A DNA stretch of 64,000 bases. It comes from Clusia tigrina (lineage: Eukaryota > Arthropoda > Insecta > Diptera > Clusiidae). The notes under the pieces were generated by a model. That model made no database searches and was not told where the DNA came from. It saw nothing but the letters and a program-made list of their open reading frames with translations. Position numbers and translations under genes: made by a program. Below, one piece after another: positions 37,256 through 51,900 of the stretch; positions within the stretch are counted from its first letter, which is position 1, and each line of letters begins with the position of its first letter. Where the stretch lies: contig OV050030.1 in assembly GCA_920105625.2 (NCBI GenBank), positions 213,822,325 through 213,886,324 on the forward strand, given 5' to 3'.

Positions 37256-38613
37256 ACAGTGCGTCCTACACCTATCAAAGTTTGCAACAATCAAATGCTT
37301 GCAACTTTTTACTGGAGCATCATAAAACCTTGAAATTTGGTGACAATGAAGTACTCGAGCCTCTTATCAATTTAAGCTATCGCTCATAGCTATGCTACCC
37401 TTGAATCCCAAATCAAACACTGATAAAACTTCAAATGACCCTAACTTCTATACGGCGCGTCCTATACCCATCAAAGTTTGTAACAATCAAATGTTTGTAA
37501 CTTTTTACGGGAGGGTCATAAAATCTTGAAATTTTGTAACAATAAAGTACTCGAGCCACTTGTCAATTTAAGCTATCACTCATAGCTATGCTACCCTTGA
37601 GTCCCAAATCAACCACTGCTAAAACTTCAAATGGCCCTAACGGTGCGTCATATACCTATCAAAGTTTGCAACAATCAAATGCTTGTAACTTTTTACTGGA
37701 GCTTAATAAAATCTTGAAATTTTGTGACAATAAAGTACTCGAGCCTCTTGTCAATTTAAGCTATCACTCATAGTTATGCTACCCATGAGTTCCAAATCAA
37801 ACACCGATAAACCTTCAAATGGCTCTAACTTCTGTACAGTGCGTCCTACACATTTTAAACTTTGCCACATTCAAATGCTTGTAACTTTTTACTGGAGCGT
37901 CATAAAATCTTGAAATTTTGTGACAATAAAGTACTCGAGCCTCTTGTCAATTTAAGCTATCACTCATAGCTATGCTACCCTTGAGTCCCAAATCAAACAC
38001 TGATAAAATTTCAAATGGCCCTAACTTCTATACGGTGCATCCTACACCTATCAAAGTTTTCAACATTCAAATGCTTGTAACTTCTTACTGGAGAGTCATA
38101 AAATCTGGAAATTTGTGACAATAAGGTACTCGAGCCTCTTATCAATTTAAGCTATCGCTCATAGCTATACTACCCTTGATACCCAAATCAAACACTGATA
38201 AAATTTCAAATGGCCCAAACTTCTATACGCTGCGTCCTGTACCTATCAAAGTTTGCAACAATCAAATGCTTGTAACTTTTTACTGGAGCATAATAAAATC
38301 TTGAAATTTTGTGACAATAAAGTACTCCAGACTCTTGTCAATTTAAGCTATCGCTCATAGTTATGCTACCCATGAGTTCCAAATCAAACACCGATAAACC
38401 TTCAAATGGCTCTAACTTCTGTACAGTGCGTCCTACACCTATCAAAGTTTGCAACAATCAAATGCTTGCAACTTTTTAGTGGAACGTCATAAAACCTTGA
38501 AATTTGGTGACAATAAAGTACTCGAGCCTCTTATCAATTTAAGCTATCGCTCATAGCTATGCTACCCTTGAGTTCCAAATCAAACACTGATACATTTTCA
38601 AATGGCCCTAATA
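37256..38613 (+). repeat. Segment shared with 57.3-58.5 kb
   Basis: The order and private variants here (type F at 37588, GATAAAATTTC at about 38,003, type B with CTTGATACCC at about 38,177) match 57,299-58,480 at an offset of 20,038 bp. The similarity extends left, more weakly, to about 36.9 kb. This gives a 20-kb link between distant parts of the array. Confidence 0.8.
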
Positions 38614-41600
38614 TCTATACGGTGCGTCCTACACATTTTAAACTTGGTCACATTCAAATGCTTGTAACTTTTTACTGGAGCGTCATAAAATCTTGAAATT
38701 TTGTGACAATAAAGTACTCGAGCCTCTTGTCAATTTAAATTATCGCTCATAGCTATGCTACATTTGAGTCCCAAATCAAACACTGATAAAAATTCAAATG
38801 GCCCTAACTTCTATACGGTGCGTCCTATACCCATCAAAGTTTGTAACAATCAAATGCTTGTAACTTTTTACTGGAGCGTCATAAAATCTTGAAATTTTGT
38901 GACAATAAAGTACTCGAGCCTCTTGTCAATTTAAGCTATCACTCATAGCTATGCTACCCTTGAGTCCCAAATCAAACACTGATAAAACTTCAAATGGCTC
39001 TAACTTCTATACGGTGCATCCTACACCTATCAAAGTTTTCAACATTCAAATGCTTGTAACTTCTTACTGGAGAGTCGTAAAGTCTTGAAATTTGTGACAA
39101 TAAAGTACTCGAGCCTCTTGTAAAGTTAAGCAATCGCTCATAGCTATGCCACCCTTGAGTCCCAAAACAACCACTGCTAAAACTTCAAATGGCCCTAACG
39201 GTGCGTCCTACACCTATCAAAGTTTGCAACAATCAAATGCTTGCAACTTTTCACTAGAGCGTCATAAAACCTTGAAATTTGGTGTCAATAAAGTACTCGA
39301 ACCTCTTATCAATTTAAGCTATCGCTCATAGCTGTGCTATATTTGAGTCCCAAATCAAACACCGATAAAACTTCAAATGGCCCTAACTTCTATACAGTGC
39401 GTCCTACACCTATCAAAGTTTTCAACAATCAAATGCTTGTAACTTTTTACTGGAGCGTCATAAAACCTTGAACTTTGGTGAAAATAAAGTACTCTTGCCT
39501 CTTATCAATTCAAGCTATCGCTCATAGCTATGCTACACTTGAGTCCCAAATCAAACACTGATAAAACTTCGAATGGCCCTAACTTCTATACGGTGCGTCC
39601 TATACCTATCAAAGTTTGCAACAATCAAATGCTTTTAACTTTTTACTGGAGCTTAATAAAATCTTGAAATTTTGTTACAATAAAGTACTCAAGCCTCTTG
39701 TCAATTTAAGCTATCTCTCATAGCTATGCTACCCTTGAGTCTCAAATCAAACAGTGATAAAACTTCAAATGGCCCTAACTTCTATACGGTGCGTCCTACA
39801 CCTATTAAACTTTGCCACATTCAAATGCTTGCAACTTTTTACTGGAGCGTCATAAAATCTTGAAATTTTGTGACAATAAAGTACTCGAGCCTCTTGTGAA
39901 TTTAAGCTATCGCTCATAGCTATGCTACCCTTGAGTCCCAAATCAAACACTGCTAAAACTTCAAATGGCCCTAACGGTGCCTCATATACCTATCAAAGTT
40001 TGCAACAATCAAGTGCTTGTCACTTTTTACTGGAGCGTCATAAAATCTTGAAATTTTGTGACAATAAAGTACTCGAGCCTCTTATCAATTTAAGCTATCG
40101 CTCATAGCTATGCTACCCTTGAGTCCCAAATCAAACACTGATAAAACTTCAAATGGCCCTAACTTCTATACGGTGCGTCCTACACCTATCAAAGTTTGCA
40201 ACAATCAAATGCTTGCAAATTTTTACTGGACTGTCATAAAACCTTGAAATTTGGTGACAATAAAGTACTCGAGCCTCTTATCCATTCAAGCTATCGCTCA
40301 TAGCTATGCTACCCTTGAGTCCCAACTCAAACACTGATAAATTTTCAAATGGCCCTAACTTGTATACGGAGCGTCCTACACCTATTAAACTTTGCCACAT
40401 TCAAATGCTTGTAACTTTTTACTGGAGCGTCATAAAATCTTGAAATTTTGTGACAATAAAGTACTCGAGCCTCTTGTCAATTTAAGCTATCACTCATAGC
40501 TATGCTACCCTTGAGTCCCAATTCAAACACTGATAAAACTTCAAATGGCCCTAACTTCTATACGATGCATCCTACAACTATCGAAGTTTTCAACATTCAA
40601 ATGCTTGTAACTTCTTACTGGAGAGTCATAAAATCTTGAAATTTGTGACAATAAAGTACTCGAGCCTCTTATCAATTTAAGCTATCGCTCTTAGCTATGC
40701 TACCCTTGAGACCCAAACCAAACACTGATAAAACTTCAAATGGCCCAAACTTCTATACGGTGCGTCCTATACCTATCAAAGTTTGTAACAATCAAATGCT
40801 TGTAACTTTTTACTGGAGCATCATAAAATCTTGAAATTTTGTGACAATAAAGTACTCGAGACTCTTGTCAATTTAAGTTATCGCTCATAGTTATGCTACC
40901 CATGAGTTCCAAATCAAACACCGATAAACCTTCAAATGGCTCTAACTTCTGTACAGTGCGTCCTACACCAATCAAAGTTTGCAACAATCGAATGCTTGCA
41001 TTTTTTTACTGGAGCGTCATAAAACCTTGAAATTTGGTGACAATAAAGTACTCGAGCCTCTTATCAATTTAAGCTATCGCTCATTGCTATGCTACCCTTG
41101 AGTCCCAAATCAAACACTGATAAATTTTCAAATGGCCCTAACTTCTATACGGTGCATCCTACATCCCCCAAAGTTTTCAACATTCAAATGCTTGTAACTT
41201 CTTACTGGAGAGTCATAAAATCTTGAAATTTGTGACAATAAAGTACTCGAGCCTCTTATCAATTTAAGCTATCGCTCATAGCTATACTACCCTTGAGACC
41301 CAAATCAAACACTGATAAATTTTCAAATGGCCCTAACTTGTATACGGAGCGTCCTACACCTATTAAACTTTGCCACATTCAAATGCTTGTAACTTTTTAC
41401 TGGAGCGTCATAAAATCTTGAAATTTTGTGACAATAAAGTACTCGAGCCTCTTGTCAATTTAAGCTATCACTCATAGCTATGCTACCCTTGAGTCCCAAT
41501 TCAAACACTGATAAAACTTCAAATGGCCCTAACTTCTATACGGTGCATCCTACACCTATCAAAGTTTTCAACATTCAAATGCTTGTAACTTCTTACTGGA

Positions 41601-42530
41601 GAGTCATAAAATCTGGAAATTTGTGACAATAAAGTGCTCGAGCCTCTTATCAATTTAAGCTATCGCTCATAGCTATACTACCCTTGATACCCAAATCAAA
41701 CACTGATAAAACTTCAAATGGCCCAAACTTCTATACGCTGCGTCCTGTACCTATCAAAGTTTGCAACAATCAAATGCTTGTAACTTTTTACTGGAGCATA
41801 ACAAAATCTTGAAATTTTGTGACAATAAAGTACTCCAGACTCTTGTCAATTTAAGCTATCGCTCATATTTATGCTACCCATGAGTTCCAAATCAAACACC
41901 GATAAACCTTCAAATGGTTCTAACTTCTGTACAGTGCGTCCTACACCTATCAAAGTTTGCAACAATCAAATGCTTGCAACTTTTTAGTGGAACGTCATAA
42001 AACCTTGAAATTTGGTGACAATAAAGTACTCGAGCCTCTTATCAATTTAAGCTATCGCTCATAGCTATGCTACCCTTGAGTTCCAAATCAAACACTGATA
42101 CATTTTCAAATGGCCCTAATATCTATACGGTGCGTCCTACACATTTTAAACTTTGTCACATTCAAATGTTTGTAACTTTTTACTGGAGCGTCATAAAATC
42201 TTGAAATTTTGTGACAATAAAGTACTCGAGCCTCTTGTCAATTTAAGTTATCGCTCATAGCTATGCTACATTTGAGTCCCAAATCAAACACTGATAAAAA
42301 TTCAAATGGCCCTAACTTCTATACGGTGCGTCCTATACCCATCAAAGTTTGTAACAATCAAATGCTTGTAACTTTTTACTGGAGCGTCATAAAATCTTGA
42401 AATTTTGTGACAATAAAGTACTCGAGCCTCTTGTCAATTTAAGCTATCACTCATAGCTATGCTACCCTTGAGTCCCAAATCAAATACTGATAAAACTTCA
42501 AATGGCTCTAACTTCTATACGGTGCATCCT
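38614..42530 (+). repeat. 20-monomer block P, copy 1 (about 3.9 kb)
   Basis: The block matches 45,032-48,948 at an offset of 6,418 bp with few differences seen (for example TACCCTTGAG versus TACGCTTGAG near 39,731 and 46,149, and GTCCCAAATC versus GTCAAAAATC near 41,103 and 47,521). Markers include AACTTGGTCAC (38,641), TGAACTTTGGTGAAAATAAAG (one copy only, about 39,470), a GTGAATTT change (39,896) and CTTGTATACGGAGCG (40,369). Confidence 0.87.
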
Positions 42531-44264
42531 ACACCTATCAAAGTTTTCAACATTCAAATGCTTGTAACTTCTTACTGGAGAGTCGTAAAGTCTTGAAATT
42601 TGTGACAATAAAGTACTCGAGCCTCTTGTAAAGTTAAGCAATCGCCCATAGCTATGCCACCCTTGAGTCCCAAAACAACCACTGCTAAAACTTCAAATGG
42701 CCCTAACGGTGCGTCCTACACCTATCAAAGTTTGCAACAATCAAATGCTTGCAACTTTTCACTAGAGCGTCATAAAACCTTGAAATTTGGTGTCAATAAA
42801 GTACTCGAACCTCTTATCAATTTAAGCTATTGCTCATAGCTATGCTATATTTGAGTCCCAAATCAAACACCGATAAAACTTCAAATGGCCCTAACTTCTA
42901 TACAGTGCGTCCTACACCTATCAAAGTTTTCAACAATCAAATGCTTGTAACTTTTTACTGGAGCGTCATAAAACCTTGAAATTTGGTGACAATAAAGTAC
43001 TCGAGCCTCTTATCAATTTAAGCTATCGCTCATTGCTATGCTACCCTTGAGTCCCAAATCAAACACTGATAAAACTTCAAATGGCCCAAACTTCTATACG
43101 CTGCGTCCTGTACCTATCAAAGTTTGTAACAATCAAATGCTTGTAACTTTTTACTGGAGCGTCATAAAATCTTGAAATTTGTGACAATAAAGTACTCGAG
43201 CCTCTTGTAAAGTTAAGCAATCGCTCATAGCTATGCAACAATGGATTCCCAAATCAACCACTGCTAAAACTTTAAATGACCCTAATGGTGCGTCCTATAC
43301 CTATCAAAGTTTGTAACAATCAAATGCTTGTAACTTTTTACTGGAGCGGCATAAAATCTTGAAATTTTGTGACAATAAAGTACTCGAGCCTCTTGTCAAT
43401 TTAAGCTATCGCTCATAGTTATGCTACCCTTGAGCTCCAAATCAAACACTGATAAACCTTCAAATGGCTCTAACTTCTGTAGAGTGCGTCCTACACCTAT
43501 CAAAGTTTGCAACAATCAAATGCTTGCAACTTTTTACTGGAGCGTCATAAAACCTTTAAATTTGGTGACAATGAAGTACTCGAGCCTCTTATCAATTTAA
43601 GCTATCACTCATAGCTATGCTATCCTTGATTCCCAAATCAACCACTGCTAAAACTTCAAATGGCCCTAACGGTGCGTCATATACCTATCAAAGTCTGCAA
43701 CAATCAAGTGCTTGTAACTTTTTACTGGAGCGTCATAAAATCTGGAAATTTTGTGACAATAAAGTACTCGAGCCTCTTATCAATTTAAGCTATCGCTCAT
43801 AGTTTTGCTACCCTTGAGTTCCAAATCAAACACGTAAAAAACTTCAAATGGCCCTAACATCTATACGGTGCGTCCCACACCTATAAAAGTTTGCAGCAAT
43901 CAATTGCTTGCAACTTTTTACGGGAGCGTCATAAAACCTTGAAATTTTGTGACAATAAAGTACTCGAGCCTCTTATCAATTTAAGCTATCGCTCATAGGT
44001 ATGCTACCCTTGAGTCCCAAATCAAACACTGATGAAACTTCAAATGGCCCTAACTTCTATATGGTGCGTCCTACACCCATCAAAGTTTGCAACAATCAAA
44101 TGCTTGTAACTTTTTACTAGAGCGTCATAAAACCTTGAAATTTTGTGACAATAAAGTACTCGAGCCTCTTATCAATTCAAGCTATCGATCATAGCTATGC
44201 TACCCTTGAATCCCAAATCAAACACTGATAAAACTTCAAATGGCCCTAACTTCTATACGGTGCA
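42531..44264 (+). repeat. Segment shared with 49.35-51.24 kb
   Basis: From about 42,541 to 44,436 the sequence matches 49,349-51,244 at an offset of 6,808 bp, not 6,418, because the right-hand copy carries two additional monomers (about 48.95-49.34 kb). It contains type F monomers 42654 and 43617 and a third 8-bp-deleted monomer at about 43,283. Confidence 0.82.
43257..43292 (+). repeat. Composite 8-bp-deleted monomer segment
   Basis: CAACCACTGCTAAAACTTTA is followed by GACCCTAATGGTGCGTCC. The 8-bp deletion of type F is present, but the right part (CCTATACC, TTTGTAAC) belongs to a different subfamily. Similar composites lie near 50,092, 55,344 and 60,203. They show exchange of part-monomers between subfamilies. 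Confidence 0.6.
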
Positions 44265-45440
44265 TCCTCCACCTATTAAAGTTTTCAACATTCAAATGCT
44301 TGTAACTTCTTACTGGAGAGTCATAAAATCTTGAAATTTTGTGACAATAAAGTACTCGAGCCTCTTATCAATATAAGCTATCGCTCAGCTATGCTACCCT
44401 TGAGTCCCAAATCAAACACTGATAAAACTTCAAATGTCCCTAACTTCTATACGGTGCGTCCTACACATTTTAAACTTGGTCACATTCAAATGCTTGTAAC
44501 TTTTTACTGGAGCGTCATAAAATCTTGAAATTTTGTGACAATAAAGTACTCGAGCCTCTTGTCAATTTAAATTATCGCTCATAGCTATGCTACATTTGAG
44601 TCCCAAATCAAACACTGATAAAAATTCAAATGGCCCTAACTTCTATACGGTGCGTCCTATACCCATCAAAGTTTGTAACAATCAAATGCTTGTAACTTTT
44701 TACTGGAGCGTCATAAAATCTTGAAATTTTGTGACAATAAAGTACTCGAGCCTCTTGTCAATTTAAGCTATCACTCATAGCTATGCTACCCTTGAGTCCA
44801 AAATCAAACACTGATAAAACTTCAAATGGCTCTAACTTCTATACGGTGCATCCTCCACCTATTAAAGTTTTCAACATTCAAATGCTTGTAACTTCTTACT
44901 GGAGAGTCATAAAATCTTGAAATTTTGTGACAATAAAGTACTCGAGCCTCTTATCAATATAAGCTATCGCTCAGCTATGCTACCCTTGAGTCCCAAATCA
45001 AACACTGATAAAACTTCAAATGTCCCTAACTTCTATACGGTGCGTCCTACACATTTTAAACTTGGTCACATTCAAATGCTTGTAACTTTTTACTGGAGCG
45101 TCATAAAATCTTGAAATTTTGTGACAATAAAGTACTCGAGCCTCTTGTCAATTTAAATTATCGCTCATAGCTATGCTACATTTGAGTCCCAAATCAAACA
45201 CTGATAAAAATTCAAATGGCCCTAACTTCTATACGGTGCGTCCTATACCCATCAAAGTTTGTAACAATCAAATGCTTGTAACTTTTTACTGGAGCGTCAT
45301 AAAATCTTGAAATTTTGTGACAATAAAGTACTCGAGCCTCTTGTCAATTTAAGCTATCACTCATAGCTATGCTACCCTTGAGTCCAAAATCAAACACTGA
45401 TAAAACTTCAAATGGCTCTAACTTCTATACGGTGCATCCT
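44265..45440 (+). repeat. Tandem 3-monomer duplication (2 x 586 bp)
   Basis: Two 586-bp units (3 x 196 minus the 2-bp TA deletion) lie side by side with the join near 44,855. Both carry GCATCCTCCACCTATTAAAG, AATGTCCCTAACTTC, AACTTGGTCAC and, at the end, GAGTCCAAAATC. The second unit runs on as the start of block P copy 2. Confidence 0.87.
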
Positions 45441-48400
45441 ACACCTATCAAAGTTTTCAACATTCAAATGCTTGTAACTTCTTACTGGAGAGTCGTAAAG
45501 TCTTGAAATTTGTGACAATAAAGTACTCGAGCCTCTTGTAAAGTTAAGCAATCGCTCATAGCTATGCCACCCTTGAGTCCCAAAACAACCACTGCTAAAA
45601 CTTCAAATGGCCCTAACGGTGCGTCCTACACCTATCAAAGTTTGCAACAATCAAATGCTTGCAACTTTTCACTAGAGCGTCATAAAACCTTGAAATTTGG
45701 TGTCAATAAAGTACTCGAACCTCTTATCAATTTAAGCTATCGCTCATAGCTATGCTATATTTGAGTCCCAAATCAAACACCGATAAAACTTCAAATGGCC
45801 CTAACTTCTATACAGTGCGTCCTACACCTATCAAAGTTTTCAACAATCAAATGCTTGTAACTTTTTACTGGAGCGTCATAAAACCTTGAACTTTGGTGAA
45901 AATAAAGTACTCTTGCCTCTTATCAATTCAAGCTATCGCTCATAGCTATGCTACACTTGAGTCCCAAATCAAACACTGATAAAACTTCGAATGGCCCTAA
46001 CTTCTATACGGTGCGTCCTATACCTATCAAAGTTTGCAACAATCAAATGCTTTTAACTTTTTACTGGAGCTTAATAAAATCTTGAAATTTTGTTACAATA
46101 AAGTACTCAAGCCTCTTGTCAATTTAAGCTATCTCTCATAGCTATGCTACGCTTGAGTCTCAAATCAAACACTGATAAAACTTCAAATGGCCCTAACTTC
46201 TATACGGTGCGTCCTACACCTATTAAACTTTGCCACATTCAAATGCTTGCAACTTTTTACTGGAGCGTCATAAAATCTTGAAATTTTGTGACAATAAAGT
46301 ACTCGAGCCTCTTGTGAATTTAAGCTATCGCTCATAGCTATGCTACCCTTGAGTCCCAAATCAAACACTGCTAAAACTTCAAATGGCCCTAACGGTGCCT
46401 CATATACCTATCAAAGTTTGCAACAATCAAGTGCTTGTCACTTTTTACTGGAGCGTCATAAAATCTTGAAATTTTGTGACAATAAAGTACTCGAGCCTCT
46501 TATCAATTTAAGCTATCGCTCATAGCTATGCTACCCTTGAGTCCCAAATCAAACACTGATAAAACTTCAAATGGCCCTAACTTCTATACGGTGCGTCCTA
46601 CACCTATCAAAGTTTGCAACAATCAAATGCTTGCAAATTTTTACTGGACTGTCATAAAACCTTGAAATTTGGTGACAATAAAGTACTCGAGCCTCTTATC
46701 CATTCAAGCTATCGCTCATAGCTATGCTACCCTTGAGTCCCAACTCAAACACTGATAAATTTTCAAATGGCCCTAACTTGTATACGGAGCGTCCTACACC
46801 TATTAAACTTTGCCACATTCAAATGCTTGTAACTTTTTACTGGAGCGTCATAAAATCTTAAAATTTTGTGACAATAAAGTACTCGAGCCTCTTGTCAATT
46901 TAAGCTATCACTCATAGCTATGCTACCCTTGAGTCCCAATTCAAACACTGATAAAACTTCAAATGGCCCTAACTTCTATACGATGCATCCTACAACTATC
47001 GAAGTTTTCAACATTCAAATGCTTGTAACTTCTTACTGGAGAGTCATAAAATCTTGAAATTTGTGACAATAAAGTACTCGAGCCTCTTATCAATTTAAGC
47101 TATCGCTCTTAGCTATGCTACCCTTGAGACCCAAACCAAACACTGATAAAACTTCAAATGGCCCAAACTTCTATACGGTGCGTCCTATACCTATCAAAGT
47201 TTGTAACAATCAAATGCTTGTAACTTTTTACTGGAGCATCATAAAATCTTGAAATTTTGTGACAATAAAGTACTCGAGACTCTTGTCAATTTAAGTTATC
47301 GCTCATAGTTATGCTACCCATGAGTTCCAAATCAAACACCGATAAACCTTCAAATGGCTCTAACTTCTGTACAGTGCGTCCTACACCAATCAAAGTTTGC
47401 AACAATCGAATGCTTGCATTTTTTTACTGGAGCGTCATAAAACCTTGAAATTTGGTGACAATAAAGTACTCGAGCCTCTTATCAATTTAAGCTATCGCTC
47501 ATTGCTATGCTACCCTTGAGTCAAAAATCAAACACTGATAAATTTTCAAATGGCCCTAACTTCTATACGGTGCATCCTACATCCACCAAAGTTTTCAACA
47601 TTCAAATGCTTGTAACTTCTTACTGGAGAGTCATAAAATCTTGAAATTTGTGACAATAAAGTACTCGAGCCTCTTATCAATTTAAGCTATCGCTCATAGC
47701 TATACTACCCTTGAGACCCAAATCAAACACTGATAAATTTTCAAATGGCCCTAACTTGTATACGGAGCGTCCTACACCTATTAAACTTTGCCACATTCAA
47801 ATGCTTGTAACTTTTTACTGGAGCGTCATAAAATCTTGAAATTTTGTGACAATAAAGTACTCGAGCCTCTTGTCAATTTAAGCTATCACTCATAGCTATG
47901 CTACCCTTGAGTCCCAATTCAAACACTGATAAAACTTCAAAAGGCCCTAACTTCTATACGGTGCATCCTACACCTATCAAAGTTTTCAACATTCAAATGC
48001 TTGTAACTTCTTACTGGAGAGTCATAAAATCTGGAAATTTGTGACAATAAAGTGCTCGAGCCTCTTATCAATTTAAGCTATCGCTCATAGCTATACTACC
48101 CTTGATACCCAAATCAAACACTGATAAAACTTCAAATGGCCCAAACTTCTATACGCTGCGTCCTGTACCTATCAAAGTTTGCAACAATCAAATGCTTGTA
48201 ACTTTTTACTGGAGCATAATAAAATCTTGAAATTTTGTGACAATAAAGTACTCCAGACTCTTGTCAATTTAAGCTATCGCTCATAGTTATGCTACCCATG
48301 AGTTCCAAATCAAACACCGATAAACCTTCAAATGGCTCTAACTTCTGTACAGTGCGTCCTACACCTATCAAAGTTTGCAACAATCAAATGCTTGCAACTT

Positions 48401-48948
48401 TTTAGTGGAACGTCATAAAACCTTGAAATTTGGTGACAATAAAGTACTCGAGCCTCTTATCAATTTAAGCTATCGCTCATAGCTATGCTACCCTTGAGTT
48501 CCAAATCAAACACTGATACATTTTCAAATGGCCCTAATATCTATACGGTGCGTCCTACACATTTTAAACTTTGTCACATTCAAATGTTTGTAACTTTTTA
48601 CTGGAGCTTCATAAAATCTTGAAATTTTGTGACAATAAAGTACTCGAGCCTCTTGTCAATTTAAGTTATCGCTCATAGCTATGCTACATTTGAGTCCCAA
48701 ATCAAACACTGATAAAAATTCAAATGGCCCTAACTTCTATACGGTGCGTCCTATACCCATCAAAGTTTGTAACAATCAAATGCTTGTAACTTTTTACTGG
48801 AGCGTCATAAAATCTTGAAATTTTGTGACAATAAAGTACTCGAGCCTCTTGTCAATTTAAGCTATCACTCATAGCTATGCTACCCTTGAGTCCCAAATCA
48901 AATACTGATAAAACTTCAAATGGCTCTAACTTCTATACGGTGCATCCT
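45032..48948 (+). repeat. 20-monomer block P, copy 2 (about 3.9 kb)
   Basis: This is the right-hand copy of the 38.6-42.5 kb block. It diverges from copy 1 near 48,950, where two extra monomers follow, including one with the TA deletion (TCGCTCAGCTATG at about 49,066). The part from 47,281 onward belongs also to the 27-mer tandem duplication, so the 27-mer event came later than the block P duplication. Confidence 0.85.
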
Positions 48949-51900
48949 ACACCTATTAAAGTTTTCAACATTCAAATGCTTGTAACTTCTTACTGGAGAG
49001 TCATAAAATCTTGAAATTTTGTGACAATAAAGTACTCGAGCCTCTTATCAATATAAGCTATCGCTCAGCTATGCTACCCTTGAGTCCCAAATCAAACACT
49101 GATAAAACTTCAAATGGCCCTAACTTCTATACGGTGCGTCCTAAACCTATCAAAATTTGCAAGAATCAAATGCTTGTAACTTTTTACTGGAGCGTCATAA
49201 AACCTTGAAATTTGGTGGCAATAAAGTACTCGAGCCTCTTATCAATTCATGCTATCGCTCATAGCTATGCTACCCTTGAGTCCCAAATCAAACACTGATA
49301 AAACTTCAAATGGCTCTAACTTCTATACGGTGCATCCTACACCTATTAAAGTTTTCAACATTCAAATGCTTGTAACTTCTTACTGGAGAGTCGTAAAGTC
49401 TTGAAATTTGTGACAATAAAGTACTCGAGCCTCTTGTAAAGTTAAGCAATCGCCCATAGCTATGCCACCCTTGAGTCCCAAAACAACCACTGCTAAAACT
49501 TCAAATGGCCCTAACGGTGCGTCCTACACCTATCAAAGTTTGCAACAATCAAATGCTTGCAACTTTTCACTAGAGCGTCATAAAACCTTGAAATTTGGTG
49601 TCAATAAAGTACTCGAACCTCTTATCAATTTAAGCTATCGCTCATAGCTATGCTATATTTGAGTCCCAAATCAAACACCGATAAAACTTCAAATGGCCCT
49701 AACTTCTATACAGTGCGTCCTACACCTATCAAAGTTTTCAACAATCAAATGCTTGTAACTTTTTACTGGAGCGTCATAAAACCTTGAAATTTGGTGACAA
49801 TAAAGTACTCGAGCCTCTTATCAATTTAAGCTATCGCTCATTGCTATGCTACCCTTGAGTCCCAAATCAAACACTGATAAAACTTCAAATGGCCCAAACT
49901 TCTATACGCTGCGTCCTGTACCTATCAAAGTTTGTAACAATCAAATGCTTGTAACTTTTTACTGGAGCGTCATAAAATCTTGAAATTTGTGACAATAAAG
50001 TACTCGAGCCTCTTGTAAAGTTAAGCAATCGCTCATAGCTATGCAACAATGGATTCCCAAATCAACCACTGCTAAAACTTTAAATGACCCTAATGGTGCG
50101 TCCTATACCTATCAAAGTTTGTAACAATCAAATGTTTGTAACTTTTTACTGGAGCGGCATAAAATCTTGAAATTTTGTGACAATAAAGTACTCGAGCCTC
50201 TTGTCAATTTAAGCTATCGCTCATAGTTATGCTACCCTTGAGCTCCAAATCAAACACTGATAAACCTTCAAATGGCTCTAACTTCTGTAGAGTGCGTCCT
50301 ACACCTATCAAAGTTTGCAACAATCAAATGCTTGCAACTTTTTACTGGAGCGTCATAAAACCTTTAAATTTGGTGACAATGAAGTACTCGAGCCTCTTAT
50401 CAATTTAAGCTATCACTCATAGCTATGCTATCCTTGATTCCCAAATCAACCACTGCTAAAACTTCAAATGGCCCTAACGGTGCGTCATATACCTATCAAA
50501 GTCTGCAACAATCAAGTGCTTGTAACTTTTTACTGGAGCGTCATAAAATCTGGAAATTTTGTGACAATAAAGTACTCGAGCCTCTTATCAATTTAAGCTA
50601 TCGCTCATAGTTTTGCTACCCTTGAGTTCCAAATCAAACACGTAAAAAACTTCAAATGGCCCTAACATCTATACGGTGCGTCCCACACCTATAAAAGTTT
50701 GCAGCAATCAATTGCTTGCAACTTTTTACGGGAGCGTCATAAAACCTTGAAATTTTGTGACAATAAAGTACTCGAGCCTCTTATCAATTTAAGCTATCGC
50801 TCATAGGTATGCTACCCTTGAGTCCCAAATCAAACACTGATAAAACTTCAAATGGCCCTAACTTCTATATGGTGCGTCCTACACCCATCAAAGTTTGCAA
50901 CAATCAAATGCTTGTAACTTTTTACTAGAGCGTCATAAAACCTTGAAATTTTGTGACAATAAAGTACTCGAGCCTCTTATCAATTCAAGCTATCGATCAT
51001 AGCTATGCTACCCTTGAATCCCAAATCAAACACTGATAAAACTTCAAATGGCCCTAACTTCTATACGGTGCATCCTCCACCTATTAAAGTTTTCAACATT
51101 CAAATGCTTGTAACTTCTTACTGGAGAGTCATAAAATCTTGAAATTTTGTGACAATAAAGTACTCGAGCCTCTTATCAATATAAGCTATCGCTCAGCTAT
51201 GCTACCCTTGAGTCCCAAATCAAACACTGATAAAACTTCAAATGGCCCTAACTTCTATACGGTGCGTCCTAAACCTATCAAAATTTGCAAGAATCAAATG
51301 CTTGTAACTTTTTACTGGAGCGTCATAAAACCTTGAAATTTGGTGGCAATAAAGTACTCGAGCCTCTTATCAATTCATGCTATCGCTCATAGCTATGCTA
51401 CCCTTGAGTCCCAAATCAAACACTGATAAAACTTCAAATGGCCCTAATTTCTATACGGTGCGTCCTATACATTTTAAACTTTGCTACATTCAAATGCTTG
51501 TAACTTTTTACTGGAGCGTCATAAAATCTTGAAATCTTGTGACAATAAAGTACTCGAGTCTCTTGTGAATTTAAGCTATCGCTCATAGCTATGCTACCCT
51601 TGAGTCCCAAATCAAACACTGATAAAACTTCAAATGGCCCTAACTCATGTACGGTGCGTCCAATACCCACCAAAGTTTGTAACAATCAAATGTTTGTAAC
51701 TTTTTAATGGAGGGTCATAAAATCTTGAAATTTTGTGACAATAAAGTACTCGAGCCTCTTGTCAATTTAAGCTATCACTCATAGCTATGCTACCCTTGAG
51801 TCCCAAATCAAACACTGATAAAAATTCAAATGGCCCTAACTTCTATACGGCGCATCCTCCACCTTTCAAAGTTTTCAACATTCAAATGCTTTTAACTTTT

